Source: Mycobacterium sp. ELW1
Lineage (GTDB): Bacteria; Actinomycetota; Actinomycetes; Mycobacteriales; Mycobacteriaceae
Reading direction: 5' to 3'
Assembly: GCF_008329905.1 (NCBI RefSeq)
Contig: NZ_CP032155.1
Span: 4,650,001 to 4,714,000 of the forward strand
DNA: 64,000 nt
Part shown: positions 34,949 through 43,872 of the stretch, one piece after another
Layout of the letters: each line of letters opens with the position of its first letter
How positions within the stretch are numbered: position 1 is the first letter of the stretch
The notes under the pieces: model-generated
Seen by the model: the letters and a program-made list of their open reading frames with translations, nothing else
Databases searched by the model: none
What the model was told of the DNA's origin: nothing
Made by a program: the position numbers and the translations under genes

Positions 34949-36512
34949 CCCGGTAGGACTGCCCGCGCGGTTCCCGCTCCCACAGCACGCCGCCACCGGC
35001 GGTCACACCCGCGGCGCTCAGTTCCCGCTTGAGGATCTTGTTGGTGGCGGTCTGCGGCAGGTCGTCGTTGATGCGGACGAATCGCGGCCACGCCTTCGGC
35101 GACAGGTCGGGCTGGGCGGCCAGAAACTCCTCGAACCGCCCGGGCGTCAGTGATTCACCGTGGCGCAGAACAACTGCCGCCATCACCTGATCGCCCACCC
35201 GCTCGTCGGGCACGGCGTACACCGCCACCTGGTTGAGTTGCGGCAGCCGCAGCATGATCCGCTCGATAGGGGCGGCGGCCATGTTCTCCCCGTCGACCCG
35301 CATCCAGTCCGACGTCCGGCCGGCGAGATAGATCCAGCCGTCGGCGTCGCGGTAGGCGAGGTCACCGGTCCAGTACATGCCGTGCCGGAGCCGCTCGGAG
35401 GTGGCCGCCGGGTCGTTGTAGTAGCCGGTGAACGGCCCGGAGCCGGTGGTGTTGACCAATTCCCCCACCGCGTCGTCGGCATTGACCAGGGCGCCGTTGT
35501 CGTCGAAAACCGCGGTGGCGCACTCGGTCACGGTGTCGGGATCATAGATCGACACTCCACCCCAGCCTTTGCCGATCGAGCCGGGCGGGGTGCCGTCCTC
35601 GCGCACCACGACGACGGCGAACTCGCTGGAGCCGAAGCCGTCGATGATGCGGCAGCCGAAACGCCGTGAGAATTCCGCGATATCGCGTTCGGTGGCCTCG
35701 TTGCCGTACATGATGCGCAGCGGGTTGTCGGCGTCGTCGGGCTGCTCGGGGGTGGCCAGCACCAGCGCCAGCGGCTTACCCACGTAGTTCATGAATGTCA
35801 CGCCGTAGCGGCGTAGGTCCGGCAGCAGCCGTGACACCGAGAACTTCACCGGCACCATCGCCGCTCCGGCGGTGACCGCCACCGAGAACCCGACGGCCAC
35901 CCCGTTGGAGTGGAACAGCGGCATCGCGAGGTAGCACACGTCCTCGGCGGTGATGTCCATCTGAGCCACCAGACTCAGACCGCACATCACGCTCATCGTG
36001 TGGACGAAGGGCACCGCCTTGGGGTTGCCGCTCGTGCCGGAGGTGAAGATCATCATGAACGGGTCGGTACCGATGACCTCGTGCGGCACAAGCGGTTTCG
36101 CAGTCGCGACGGCTTCGGTGTAGCGCGGGCCTGCCACGTTCAGCACGGTGACGCCCGAGAGGTTCAGTCCTTCGATCAACGGCGCATGGTCGTCGTCGAC
36201 CAGCAACAGCTGACAATCCGAGCGCGTGATGTCCGATATCAGGCCCTCGCCGCGGCGGGTGGTGTTGATGCCGCACAGCACATAGCCGCCGAGCGCGGCG
36301 GCTGCCATCGCCCGCACGTAGGCCGGCGAATTCGTCATCAGCGCACCGACGTGTCTCGGCCGTGCCGGATCCAGCCGAGCCAACAACGCGGAGGCTTCCG
36401 CTGTTGCCTCGGTAAGGTATTCACGCCAGGTCCAGGTACGTTCGGGTGAGATCACCGCGACGGACTCATCGTCCACGCGGGTGCGCAACAGCTTCTGGAC
36501 GGTGTCGATCAT
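34920..36512 (-). CDS. Acyl-CoA synthetase (FadD17-like)
   Basis: 530 aa from ATG 36512. ANL-family motifs: P-loop MMIFTSGTSGNPKAVPF (about residue 158), GFGSSEF, YWTGDLAYRDADGWIYLAGRTSDWMRVDGEN, and the C-terminal catalytic lysine in TNKILKREL. It activates a carboxylic acid to its CoA thioester using ATP. Last gene of a seven-gene operon that looks like a side-chain beta-oxidation set, so a steroid or terpenoid carboxylate is a reasonable but unproved substrate. Overlaps DUF35 by ATGA. Confidence 0.88.
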   Translation of the reverse strand: MIDTVQKLLRTRVDDESVAVISPERTWTWREYLTEATAEASALLARLDPARPRHVGALMTNSPAYVRAMAAAALGGYVLCGINTTRRGEGLISDITRSDCQLLLVDDDHAPLIEGLNLSGVTVLNVAGPRYTEAVATAKPLVPHEVIGTDPFMMIFTSGTSGNPKAVPFVHTMSVMCGLSLVAQMDITAEDVCYLAMPLFHSNGVAVGFSVAVTAGAAMVPVKFSVSRLLPDLRRYGVTFMNYVGKPLALVLATPEQPDDADNPLRIMYGNEATERDIAEFSRRFGCRIIDGFGSSEFAVVVVREDGTPPGSIGKGWGGVSIYDPDTVTECATAVFDDNGALVNADDAVGELVNTTGSGPFTGYYNDPAATSERLRHGMYWTGDLAYRDADGWIYLAGRTSDWMRVDGENMAAAPIERIMLRLPQLNQVAVYAVPDERVGDQVMAAVVLRHGESLTPGRFEEFLAAQPDLSPKAWPRFVRINDDLPQTATNKILKRELSAAGVTAGGGVLWEREPRGQSYRVSARTSTRA

Positions 36513-36922
36513 GCGTCGGCCGGGCGGTAGCGCAGCAGGGTCATCCCGGTGCCGGGAAGGTCGCAGAACACCGGGGTGAGCCGCATCCCGATCCGGATGT
36601 TCTCGGGGTCGACATCCACCAGCTCGGTGGAGAACCGCGGCCCGGCATCCCACTGCACAACGGCGGGAAGCTGCGGCAGCGCCTCGGCCCACGGCGGGCC
36701 GGTCGGGCGGCGGGCCACCGTATAGGTGTACAGCGTTGCGGCGCCGTCGATCTCGCGCCACTCCAGGTCGTCGGCCAGGGTCCCCGGCGCAAGCGTCCGC
36801 GGATAGAACACGTAGCGGCCGGCCGACGGCGAGTACTGCACCAGGATCCGGTGCTGGGCCAGCGCATCCCAGAACGGCTGCGACACCGGCGTGGGTTCGG
36901 GAACAGGCATCGGCTCGGCCAT
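36509..36922 (-). CDS. DUF35/OB-fold acyl-CoA-binding protein, zinc ligands missing
   Basis: 137 aa. DUF35 layout: a helix (VSQPFWDALAQHRIL), a zinc-ribbon position and an OB fold (TLYTYTVARRPTGPPW). In most DUF35 proteins the ribbon has CxxC pairs; here it reads LVQYSPSAGRYVFYPR, with no cysteine, so zinc is probably not bound. DUF35 domains partner thiolase-fold proteins; in the igr operon the DUF35 part of ChsH2 is needed by the aldolase Ltp2. Sits directly after the thiolase-fold gene (TGATG overlap), which supports such a complex. Confidence 0.8.
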   Translation of the reverse strand: MAEPMPVPEPTPVSQPFWDALAQHRILVQYSPSAGRYVFYPRTLAPGTLADDLEWREIDGAATLYTYTVARRPTGPPWAEALPQLPAVVQWDAGPRFSTELVDVDPENIRIGMRLTPVFCDLPGTGMTLLRYRPADA

Positions 36923-38121
36923 CAGTCGCCCCCCAACACCAATGCCACCTGCTCGCTCATGATCCCGCCGGTCCCGGCGACGAACGCGGTGTTGGCGTCG
37001 CGAACCTGCGCCGCGGCCGAGCGGCCCATCAACTGGCGGGCGGCGTCGACCACGTGGTGCATGCCCCCGGACATCCCGGCCTGCCCGTAGGACAGCTGCC
37101 CGCCTGCGGTGTTGAGCGGAAAGTCACCGCGGAAGGTGAGATCACGGTCCTTGATCCAGCTCATACCCTGTCCCTTCGGGCAGAACCCGGCGTCCTCCAG
37201 GGTCATCAGCACCGTGATCGTGTAGCAGTCGTAGACGGAGGCGATGTCGACGTCGGCCGGTGTGAGCCCGGCCATCGCGAACGCCCGCCCGGCCGAGCGG
37301 GCAATCGGCGTGACCATCGGATCCTGTGCGTAGGTGGTGGTCTTGAAGGCGATGTGCTCACCGAAACCCTTGATCCAGACCGGACGATGGCGGCTCCTGC
37401 GGGCCACATCGGCATTGGCGATCAGCACGCCGGTGCCGCCGTGGACGGGCATGACGATCTCCAGCATGCGAATCGGGTCGGCGATCATCGGACTGGCGAG
37501 CACGTCCGCTTCGGTGATCGGCTTGCCGTGGAAGACCGCACCGGGATGCGCGCTGGCGTTGGTGCGCTGGTCCACCACGATCTTGGCCAGCGCCGACGGG
37601 TCGTAGCCGTACTGCGCGCCGTACCGTTGAGCGATCTGGGCGAACGGGGCGTTCTGCCCGACGTTGCCGTACGGGATCTCGTACTCGGCCTGCGGCGATC
37701 CGAAGTTGTTGCTCGACGCCCCAAACCAACTCGGTGCGACCGGCTCCCGCCGAGCCGACCGCGGCAGGGCCCGCGACCCGGGCAGCACGGCCAGCACCGC
37801 GTCGCACAGCCCGAGCTCGACGGCGACGGCCGCGCGCCACACCATGGCGGCCGAGGTCGCACCGCCCAGGTCCACCCGCTCACCGAAATCGATGGGCAAC
37901 CCCAGGTATTCGGACAGCGTCGCCGGTACGAACATGTCCGATTCAGCCAGGCCGTGCGAGATCAGCCCGTTGACCACGCTCGCGTCCAGCCCGGCATCGT
38001 CGAGCACCAGCTTCGTCAACGCCGCGTACTGGTCGAGGGTGAACAGTCCGGGCCCGGTCGGCTTGCGTTCGGCGGGCAGCTCGGCGATCCCGACGATCGC
38101 CGCCTCACCGGCGAGCTTCAT
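36922..38121 (-). CDS. Thiolase-superfamily lipid-transfer protein (Ltp-like), probable retro-aldolase
   Basis: 399 aa. Thiolase fold with EAAIVGIAELP at the start, SVYDCYTITVLMTLEDAGF and LNTAGGQLSYGQAGMSGGMHHVVDA at the C-terminal active site. The nucleophile position of true thiolases (GGxxxCA) reads DLGGATSAAMV (about residues 84-94), with no cysteine, so classic thiolysis is unlikely. Related SCP2/Ltp2 proteins act as retro-aldolases with a DUF35 partner, and such a gene follows here. Substrate is inferred to be a hydroxyacyl-CoA side chain. Overlaps the preceding MaoC gene by 17 bp. Confidence 0.85.
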   Translation of the reverse strand: MKLAGEAAIVGIAELPAERKPTGPGLFTLDQYAALTKLVLDDAGLDASVVNGLISHGLAESDMFVPATLSEYLGLPIDFGERVDLGGATSAAMVWRAAVAVELGLCDAVLAVLPGSRALPRSARREPVAPSWFGASSNNFGSPQAEYEIPYGNVGQNAPFAQIAQRYGAQYGYDPSALAKIVVDQRTNASAHPGAVFHGKPITEADVLASPMIADPIRMLEIVMPVHGGTGVLIANADVARRSRHRPVWIKGFGEHIAFKTTTYAQDPMVTPIARSAGRAFAMAGLTPADVDIASVYDCYTITVLMTLEDAGFCPKGQGMSWIKDRDLTFRGDFPLNTAGGQLSYGQAGMSGGMHHVVDAARQLMGRSAAAQVRDANTAFVAGTGGIMSEQVALVLGGD

Positions 38122-38557
38122 CAGAATCCTCCCGGCGTCGAGGCAATTCCACGGTGGCGGTGCCGGGCATCAGGATGTCGGCGTCGCGTCTGCCCGCGAT
38201 CTCCAGGTCCACCAGTCCGCGGTCCGCCTCGATCCGCGTGGCGGTGACCGTGCCCCCGAAGGTCAGCGGCTGTCCGGGGAATGCCACCCCGCGGTTCTGC
38301 ACCGAATAGTTCACCAGCCTGCCGCGGCCGCCGATCCAGTCGGTGATCGCGCGAGCCAGCAGCGCGGCCTGCAACGGTCCCTGCACCAGGACGTCGTCGT
38401 AACCCTCTCGGTCGCGGGCCCACTGCTTGTCGTAGTGGATTCGGTGGCCGTTGTAGGTGGCCGCGCTGAAGAAGAACATCTGCGTCTCGTCGACGGTGAC
38501 GGTGAGCTCCGGTATCCGGTCGCCGGGCTCGACGTCGTCGAAGAACAACTGGCTCAT
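38105..38557 (-). CDS. MaoC-type hydratase subunit (hydratase-2 motif)
   Basis: 150 aa. Hot-dog fold with the catalytic Asp/His type motif in FFFSAATYNGHRIHYDKQWARDREGYDDVLVQGPLQ (about residues 28-63). It resembles ChsH1 of the igr operon, which pairs with a second MaoC protein to hydrate enoyl-CoA side chains. The neighbouring gene gives the partner; they overlap by ATGA. Confidence 0.85.
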   Translation of the reverse strand: MSQLFFDDVEPGDRIPELTVTVDETQMFFFSAATYNGHRIHYDKQWARDREGYDDVLVQGPLQAALLARAITDWIGGRGRLVNYSVQNRGVAFPGQPLTFGGTVTATRIEADRGLVDLEIAGRRDADILMPGTATVELPRRREDSDEARR

Positions 38558-39051
38558 GGGCGCGCGATCATCGAGGTGGACGCCTCGGCGACCAGCTCAC
38601 CGTGCTGGTTGCGGTAGACGGTGTGCCAGGTGACCAGAACGAAACGTCCTGAGCGCCCTTCCTTTTCCACCACCGATTCGATGGTGCGGACCATCTCGAT
38701 CTCGTCGCGGTGATAGGCGGGCAGGTGGAAGGTGGTGCTCTCGCCACCGGCCATCCGCCGCGGCGCCTTCGGAAAGGCGAGACTGCCCGACACGGCGCCC
38801 GACGACCCGTCCGGGCGAAGGCCGGCCAGCGGGCTGACGCCGAGAATGGCGTACTGCAGGTACAGCGGCGGGCAGATCACGTCGCGGTAGCCGTTAGCGC
38901 GGGCGTAGTCCGGGTCGAACCACAGCGGATTGTCATCGCCGACGGCGGCGGCCCAGCGTTGCCAATCCCGGCGGATGACGTCGCCGCGGGCGGTGGCCGC
39001 GACGGTGCCGACGCGCGCCGCCGTCTCGGGATCGATCAAACTCTCGATCAC
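38554..39051 (-). CDS. MaoC-like dehydratase-N subunit (FAS1-like hot-dog)
   Basis: 165 aa, GTG start 39051. The N-terminal MaoC-dehydratase domain shows RRDWQRWAAAVGDDNPLWFDPDYARANGYRDVICPPLYLQY and later HRDEIEMVRTIESVVEKEGRSGRFVLVTWHTVYRNQHGELVA. Matches the N-terminal part of ChsH2 but lacks its DUF35 extension, which here is a separate gene. Probably forms a heteromer with the 150-aa MaoC protein. Confidence 0.85.
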   Translation of the reverse strand: MIESLIDPETAARVGTVAATARGDVIRRDWQRWAAAVGDDNPLWFDPDYARANGYRDVICPPLYLQYAILGVSPLAGLRPDGSSGAVSGSLAFPKAPRRMAGGESTTFHLPAYHRDEIEMVRTIESVVEKEGRSGRFVLVTWHTVYRNQHGELVAEASTSMIARP

Positions 39052-40154
39052 CGGCCGTCCTTGCGCCGCAATCGGTCACCGACGGCAGCACGGCTGACCT
39101 CGTCCTCGTCCAGCCAGCCTGCCGCGATGTCGGCACCGCCGCCCAGTGTCGAGAGCACCCGGGCCCGTTCCGACCACAGGTAGAGGTCGGTCTCCACGAC
39201 GTATCCCATGCCGCCGTGCAACTGATGGGCATCCAGGGTGGCCCACTTTGCCGCCGTGGCGGACTGGATGCGGGCGATCGCGGTTTCCCGAACGGCGCTG
39301 CGGCCGTTGCTGATCGCGGCTATCGCGGACTGTGCGGCCAGCCGCGCCGCAGCCAGCCCGATGTGCATGTCCGCCACGATGTGCTGGGCGGCCTGGAACG
39401 AGGCGATCGGCCTGCCGAACTGGTGGCGCACGGTGGTGTAGCGCACGGTGCGCTCGAGCACCGCCTCGCCGACGCCGACGAGATCCAGCGCCGTCAAGGC
39501 CATCGCGGCGTTGGCTGTGCGACGGAGGTCGTCGCGGCCCAGCGCGGCGCCGTCGTTGAGGACATCGTCGACAGGCACATCATCGAAGCGCACCACCGAC
39601 GCGCGGTGGCCGCCCATCAGTGCCAGCGGACGCAGCGTCACGCCGTCGTTGTGCAACCGGACGACGAAGCCGACGGTGTTGCCGGACCGGTCGAATCCGG
39701 ACACCACAATGATGTCGGCGGTATCCGCGTCGTTGACGAAATCGGCTGTGCCGGTGAGTCGCCAACTGCCGTCACGATCCTGATCGGCGCGCATGGTGGC
39801 GGTCACATCGGCTGCGTCGTTCGGATTCCACAGCGCGGTGGTGGCGGCGGTCCGCCCGGCGGTCAGGTCGGGCAGCCAGGTCACGCAGGACTTCTCACCG
39901 CCGAGGATGTGCAGAGCGTGCGCGGCGATCGCGGTGCTGTGCACGCGCATCGGGCACAGGGCCCGGCCCGCTTCGCGGGCGAAGATTCCGAGATCTGACA
40001 GGGATCCGCCGGACCCGCCGTAGACTTCCGGCAACCCCAGCCCCATCACTCCGGCAGTGGCGAGGTCACCCCACAGATCGGCGCGCCCGGCGGCCAGCAG
40101 ACCGCGCAGACTGGCTTCCAGGTCGCGATCGTCTTGCGAGGGAACGAGTTTCAT
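39048..40154 (-). CDS. Acyl-CoA dehydrogenase subunit (FadE27/29-like, beta type)
   Basis: 368 aa. Shorter than usual acyl-CoA dehydrogenases (about 380-400) and weak in the N-terminal helical domain. The C-terminal flavin-binding part is clear: RYTTVRHQFGRPIASFQAAQHIVADMHIGL and LDAHQLHGGMGYVVETDLYLWSERARVL. It is next to a second, different FadE. This is the pattern of heterotetrameric alpha2-beta2 dehydrogenases acting on steroid side chains (ChsE types). Overlaps the MaoC gene by GTGA. Confidence 0.87.
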   Translation of the reverse strand: MKLVPSQDDRDLEASLRGLLAAGRADLWGDLATAGVMGLGLPEVYGGSGGSLSDLGIFAREAGRALCPMRVHSTAIAAHALHILGGEKSCVTWLPDLTAGRTAATTALWNPNDAADVTATMRADQDRDGSWRLTGTADFVNDADTADIIVVSGFDRSGNTVGFVVRLHNDGVTLRPLALMGGHRASVVRFDDVPVDDVLNDGAALGRDDLRRTANAAMALTALDLVGVGEAVLERTVRYTTVRHQFGRPIASFQAAQHIVADMHIGLAAARLAAQSAIAAISNGRSAVRETAIARIQSATAAKWATLDAHQLHGGMGYVVETDLYLWSERARVLSTLGGGADIAAGWLDEDEVSRAAVGDRLRRKDGR

Positions 40155-40155
40155 C

Positions 40156-41334
40156 TCACCGTCCGTAGGAGGGCATGCTGTTGCCGCGCTGGGCGATGAC
40201 GTCGCGGAGCACCTCGTTGGTGCCGCCGCCGAAGCGCATGAGCGGCGCGAACCGGTACAGCTTCTCGAACCGTCCGCCGGCCGGCGCCTCCGAATTACGA
40301 TGCGCCAGTAGACCTTCCGCTCCGAGCAGATCGATACCGAGGTCGGCGATGCGCTGTCGCAGTTCGCTGCTGAAGACTTTCTCCACGCTGACCTCGACGG
40401 TGGGAATCACCCCGCCGGCCAACAACGACGACGCCTCGTAGCCCATCAGCCCGGCGACCTCGACGTCGGCCTCGGCCTGGGCCAGCCGGCGGCGGAAACC
40501 GGGATTGTCGATCGGGACGGTGCCGTCACGGCGCGGCATCCGCGCCAGCACCTGCAACTCGTCGAGTGCACGCCGCAGGTCCCCGGCGTTGGTCAGCGCG
40601 CCGCGCTCCAGATCGAGGGCACCGGTGATGTAGGACCAGCCGCGGTTCTCCTCGCCGATCAGGTTTGTCACCGGCACCCGCACGTCGTCGAAGAAGACCT
40701 CGTTGGTCCGGTAACCGGACCATGCGATCAGCGGGCGGATCCGGACACCGGGGCTGTCCACCGGGACGACGATCACCGAAATTCCCCGATGCCGCTGGGC
40801 TTGCGGATCTGTGCGTACGCACAGCCATTCGTGGGTGGACCGCTGGGCGCCGCTGTTCCAGATCTTGGATCCGTTGATCACCCACTCGTCGCCGTCGCGG
40901 ACCGCCTTGGTCCGGAGCGATGCCAGGTCGGTACCGGCGTCCGGCTCGGAATACCCCAGCGCGCAGGTCATCTCGCCCCGGGCGATGAGCGGGAGGAACT
41001 CGCGCTTGTTCTGCTCGGTGCCGTGCCGCATGATCATCGGCGCGATCGAGGTGACGGTCAGATCCGGGCCCGGCGCACCCCAGTACTCGAACTCCGTCAT
41101 CAGCAGGTGCAGATGCACCGGGCCCAGCCCGAGGCCGCCGTATTCCGCAGGCCAGTTCAGGCCGAACCAGCCCTTGGCGCCGAGCTTGCGGCGAAACGCC
41201 GCGACCTCGCCGCCCGGGTGCTCCAGATTGTGTTCGGCGATCTCGGCACGAAGGGCGTCAGTGACGTTCTCCCGCAGGAATTCCCGCACCTCCGCCAACC
41301 ACGCGCGCTGTTCGGCGTCGAGGTCGAAATCCAC
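40156..41334 (-). CDS. Acyl-CoA dehydrogenase subunit (FadE26/28-like, alpha type)
   Basis: 392 aa, GTG start 41334 with no visible ribosome site; the -10-like TAGTGT at 41348-41343 would place transcription start 2-3 nt upstream, so it may be nearly leaderless. Features: GWFGLNWPAEYGGLG, ALGYSEPDAGTDLASLRTKAV (flavin-binding), INGSKIWNSGAQ and the C-terminal RFGGGTNEVLRDVIAQRG. First gene of the seven-gene operon. One base separates it from the partner FadE. Confidence 0.88.
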   Translation of the reverse strand: MDFDLDAEQRAWLAEVREFLRENVTDALRAEIAEHNLEHPGGEVAAFRRKLGAKGWFGLNWPAEYGGLGLGPVHLHLLMTEFEYWGAPGPDLTVTSIAPMIMRHGTEQNKREFLPLIARGEMTCALGYSEPDAGTDLASLRTKAVRDGDEWVINGSKIWNSGAQRSTHEWLCVRTDPQAQRHRGISVIVVPVDSPGVRIRPLIAWSGYRTNEVFFDDVRVPVTNLIGEENRGWSYITGALDLERGALTNAGDLRRALDELQVLARMPRRDGTVPIDNPGFRRRLAQAEADVEVAGLMGYEASSLLAGGVIPTVEVSVEKVFSSELRQRIADLGIDLLGAEGLLAHRNSEAPAGGRFEKLYRFAPLMRFGGGTNEVLRDVIAQRGNSMPSYGR

Positions 41335-41342
41335 AAGTCAGC

Positions 41343-41369
41343 ACACTAGCCGAATAGTTAGTCCGTCAA
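41343..41369 (-). promoter_or_regulatory. Candidate promoter/operator of the igr-like operon
   Basis: On the minus strand TTGACG (41369-41364) and TAGTGT (41348-41343) resemble -35 and -10 boxes, with a short 15-bp spacer. An imperfect palindrome with ACTA and TAGT ends (41345-41362) lies between and over them. No regulator gene is adjacent. It does not match the KstR or KstR2 consensus as I know them. Confidence 0.35.
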
Positions 41370-41399
41370 CTCAATATTGCCCGGTATCGGGGTGTCACA

Positions 41400-41414
41400 T
41401 TTCCGGCCCGGAAA
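41400..41414. promoter_or_regulatory. Perfect 15-bp palindrome upstream of the CMD-family gene
   Basis: TTTCCGG-C-CCGGAAA, 7-bp arms around one base, 13 bp before ATG 41428. It is in the divergent region between the FadE operon and the CMD gene, so it could be an operator for either. Confidence 0.45.
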
Positions 41415-41427
41415 GCATCTTGAGGAC

Positions 41428-42006
41428 ATGACAACAACAACTCGACTGGAACCCCTCACCCCCGACAAGGCCCCGCTGCTGACCCGGCTGATGTACCGCT
41501 GGGCCAAACGACGCTTCGGCGAGGTCCCCGAACCGTTCGCCGTCTACGCCCATCACACCCGCCTGATGGTGGCCAACGCGGTCCACGAGGGGCTGCTGCA
41601 GAACGCCTCGACGACGCTGCCCGCCGCCATCCGTGAACTGGCGGTGTTCTGGACGGCCCGCACCGTCGGCTGTTCGTGGTGCGTGGACTTCGGACAGATG
41701 CTGATGCGCCTCGAAGGACTCGACCTCGAGCGGCTCTCCCACATCGACGACTATGCGACCTCACCGCTCTACACCGACGACGAGCGGGCCGCGCTCGCCT
41801 ACGCCGACGCCATGACCAAGGACCCGCATACGATCACCGATGCGCAGGTCGACGACCTGCGCGGGCGCTTCGGCGCCGACGGGGTGATCGAGCTGACCTA
41901 TCAGGTCGGGATCGAGAACATGCGGGCCCGGATGAACTCGGCGCTCGGCATCACCGAGCAGGGATTCGGGTCCGGCGACAGCTGCCGAGTCCCCTGGGCC
42001 ACCTAG
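41428..42006 (+). CDS. Carboxymuconolactone decarboxylase-family (AhpD-like) protein
   Basis: 192 aa from ATG 41428; a GAGGA lies very close to the start. CMD fold with RELAVFWTARTVGCSWCVDFGQMLMRLEGL: the CxxC pair (C-S-W-C) and a following helix are the AhpD-type redox site. The C-terminal half shows SPLYTDDERAALAYADAMTKDPHTITDAQ. Such proteins often act as thiol-dependent peroxidase partners, but many have no known role. Divergent from the FadE operon across 93 bp. Confidence 0.8.
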   Translation: MTTTTRLEPLTPDKAPLLTRLMYRWAKRRFGEVPEPFAVYAHHTRLMVANAVHEGLLQNASTTLPAAIRELAVFWTARTVGCSWCVDFGQMLMRLEGLDLERLSHIDDYATSPLYTDDERAALAYADAMTKDPHTITDAQVDDLRGRFGADGVIELTYQVGIENMRARMNSALGITEQGFGSGDSCRVPWAT

Positions 42007-42132
42007 CTGCAGAAGCCACCGATTCCATTGCTCTGTTACCTCCAGGAAAACAATTCCGCAGAATCTCCGCACGCTGGCGACTGAAACCGTAGTCTCGTCT
42101 CGTTTCATTCAGGCGTTTAAGCAGGAGATGCC

Positions 42133-43872
42133 ATGAGTAAAGGTGAGCTCACCCTCGAGCCCGGAGGCCCGGCCTCGTCCACCGTCGAGAGCAAAGGCCT
42201 CAAGGGCGGTGCGCTGGGGTTGGTGTCCAGCATCGTCGTCGGCATGGCCTCGACGGCGCCCGCGTATTCCCTGGCGGCGACGCTCGGGCTGATCGTCGCC
42301 AGCGGCGGTGCGCTGCTGGCCGGCGTGAAAGCCCCGGCGATCGTGCTGATCGCGTTCATCCCGATGTACATGATCGCCGTCGCCTACCAGGAACTGAACA
42401 AGGCCGAGCCGGACTGCGGGACCACGTTCACGTGGGCTTCACGGGCGTTCGGGCCGCTGATCGGCTGGCTCGGCGGCTGGGGCATCATCGCCGCCGACGT
42501 CATCGTGATGGCCAACCTGGCCCAGATCGCCGGCGCCTACTCGTTCACGTTCGTCGGCGACCTCGGCTGGCATTCGGCGGCCGATCTGGCCAACAGCACG
42601 CTGTGGTCGACGGTGGCCGGTGTCATCTGGATCATCGTGATGACCTACATCTGCTACCGCGGCATCGAGGTGTCGGCACGCATCCAGTACGGCCTGCTCG
42701 GCATCGAGCTCGTGGTGTTGGTGGTGTTCTCGATCATCGCGCTGTTCAAGGTGTACACCCATCAGGCCGAGAGCTATTCGCTGATACCGTCGCTGTCCTG
42801 GTTCTGGCCTGGCGGCCTCGACTTCGGGACCGTGATCGCCCCGGCCATCCTCACGGCGATCTTCATCTACTGGGGCTGGGACACCGCGGTGGCGTGCAAC
42901 GAGGAGTCCGAGGACCCGGGCACCACGCCGGGTCGCGCCGCGGTCATCTCGACCTTCCTGCTGTTGGCGACCTACGCGCTCGTCAGCGTTGCGGCGATCG
43001 CGTTCGCGGGCACCGGATCCGACGGCATCGGGCTGGGCAACCCGGACAACGCGGCGGACACGTTCGCCGCAATCGGCCCGGACCTGTTCGGCGACAGCGT
43101 GCTCGGACACATCGGTCTGCTGCTGTTGTCCGCGTCGATCCTGACCTCGGCGTCGGCGTCCACCCAGACCACGATCCTGCCGACCGCGCGCACCACGCTG
43201 TCGATGGGTGTGTACAAAGCGCTGCCGCAGTCGTTCGCCAAGATCCACCGCACCTACCTGACCCCCACCACCTCGACCATCGTCATGGGCGCGGTGTCCA
43301 TCGGGTTCTACGTGTTGTTCACCTTGATCAGCTCGAACCTGCTGTCGGCGCTGATCGGGTCGGTCGGCCTGATGATCGCCTTCTACTACGGCCTCACCGG
43401 TTTCGCCTGCGTGTGGTTCTACCGCAAGGACCTCACCGCCTCGACGCGCGACTTCGTCATGCGCGGATTGGTGCCACTGCTCGGCGGGCTGATCCTGCTG
43501 GTGGTGTTCGCCTACGGGCTTATGCAGTACGCCAAGCCGGACTGGCTGACCGACGAAGACGGCAACAACGTCACAATCTTCGGATTCGGCGCGGTGGCGG
43601 TCGTGGGCATCGGCGCGCTGGTGCTCGGCGTCATCCTGATGGGCGTCTGGTGGCTGATGTCGCCCGACTTCTTCCGGGGCCGCACCCTGTCGCGGCGCTC
43701 GAGTGCCGACCTGGTGCTCACGCCGGCGACCGCGGTGGAGGCGCACTTCGGCCTGCCCGACTCCGGGGACATGCCGACGGTCATCTCCCCGGACCTGTCG
43801 AACCTTCCGCCGGGCGAGACCGCCATCAACCCGGAGACCGGCGAGGAGTTCACCCGGGGGCCGCAGGCTTAG
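42133..43872 (+). CDS. APC-superfamily amino acid/amine permease
   Basis: 579 aa from ATG 42133, AGGAG 5 bp upstream. About 12 membrane helices. The first conserved region is GALGLVSSIVVGMASTAPAYSLAATLG, the second is FIPMYMIAVAYQELNKAEPDCGTTFTWASRAFGPLIGWLGGWGI. WGWDTAVACNEESEDPGTTPGRAAVIST in helix 6-7 is typical of the APC family. Substrate unknown; the nearby aminotransferase and aminoaldehyde dehydrogenase make a polyamine, GABA or related amine plausible. Confidence 0.88.
   Translation: MSKGELTLEPGGPASSTVESKGLKGGALGLVSSIVVGMASTAPAYSLAATLGLIVASGGALLAGVKAPAIVLIAFIPMYMIAVAYQELNKAEPDCGTTFTWASRAFGPLIGWLGGWGIIAADVIVMANLAQIAGAYSFTFVGDLGWHSAADLANSTLWSTVAGVIWIIVMTYICYRGIEVSARIQYGLLGIELVVLVVFSIIALFKVYTHQAESYSLIPSLSWFWPGGLDFGTVIAPAILTAIFIYWGWDTAVACNEESEDPGTTPGRAAVISTFLLLATYALVSVAAIAFAGTGSDGIGLGNPDNAADTFAAIGPDLFGDSVLGHIGLLLLSASILTSASASTQTTILPTARTTLSMGVYKALPQSFAKIHRTYLTPTTSTIVMGAVSIGFYVLFTLISSNLLSALIGSVGLMIAFYYGLTGFACVWFYRKDLTASTRDFVMRGLVPLLGGLILLVVFAYGLMQYAKPDWLTDEDGNNVTIFGFGAVAVVGIGALVLGVILMGVWWLMSPDFFRGRTLSRRSSADLVLTPATAVEAHFGLPDSGDMPTVISPDLSNLPPGETAINPETGEEFTRGPQA

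Noticed and set aside
36922..38121. Idea that the thiolase-fold gene is a pseudogene because it lacks the nucleophile cysteine
   Set aside because: The gene is full length, overlapped by neighbours on both sides, and keeps YDCYT and GGMHH; Ltp2-type aldolases also lack classic thiolysis.
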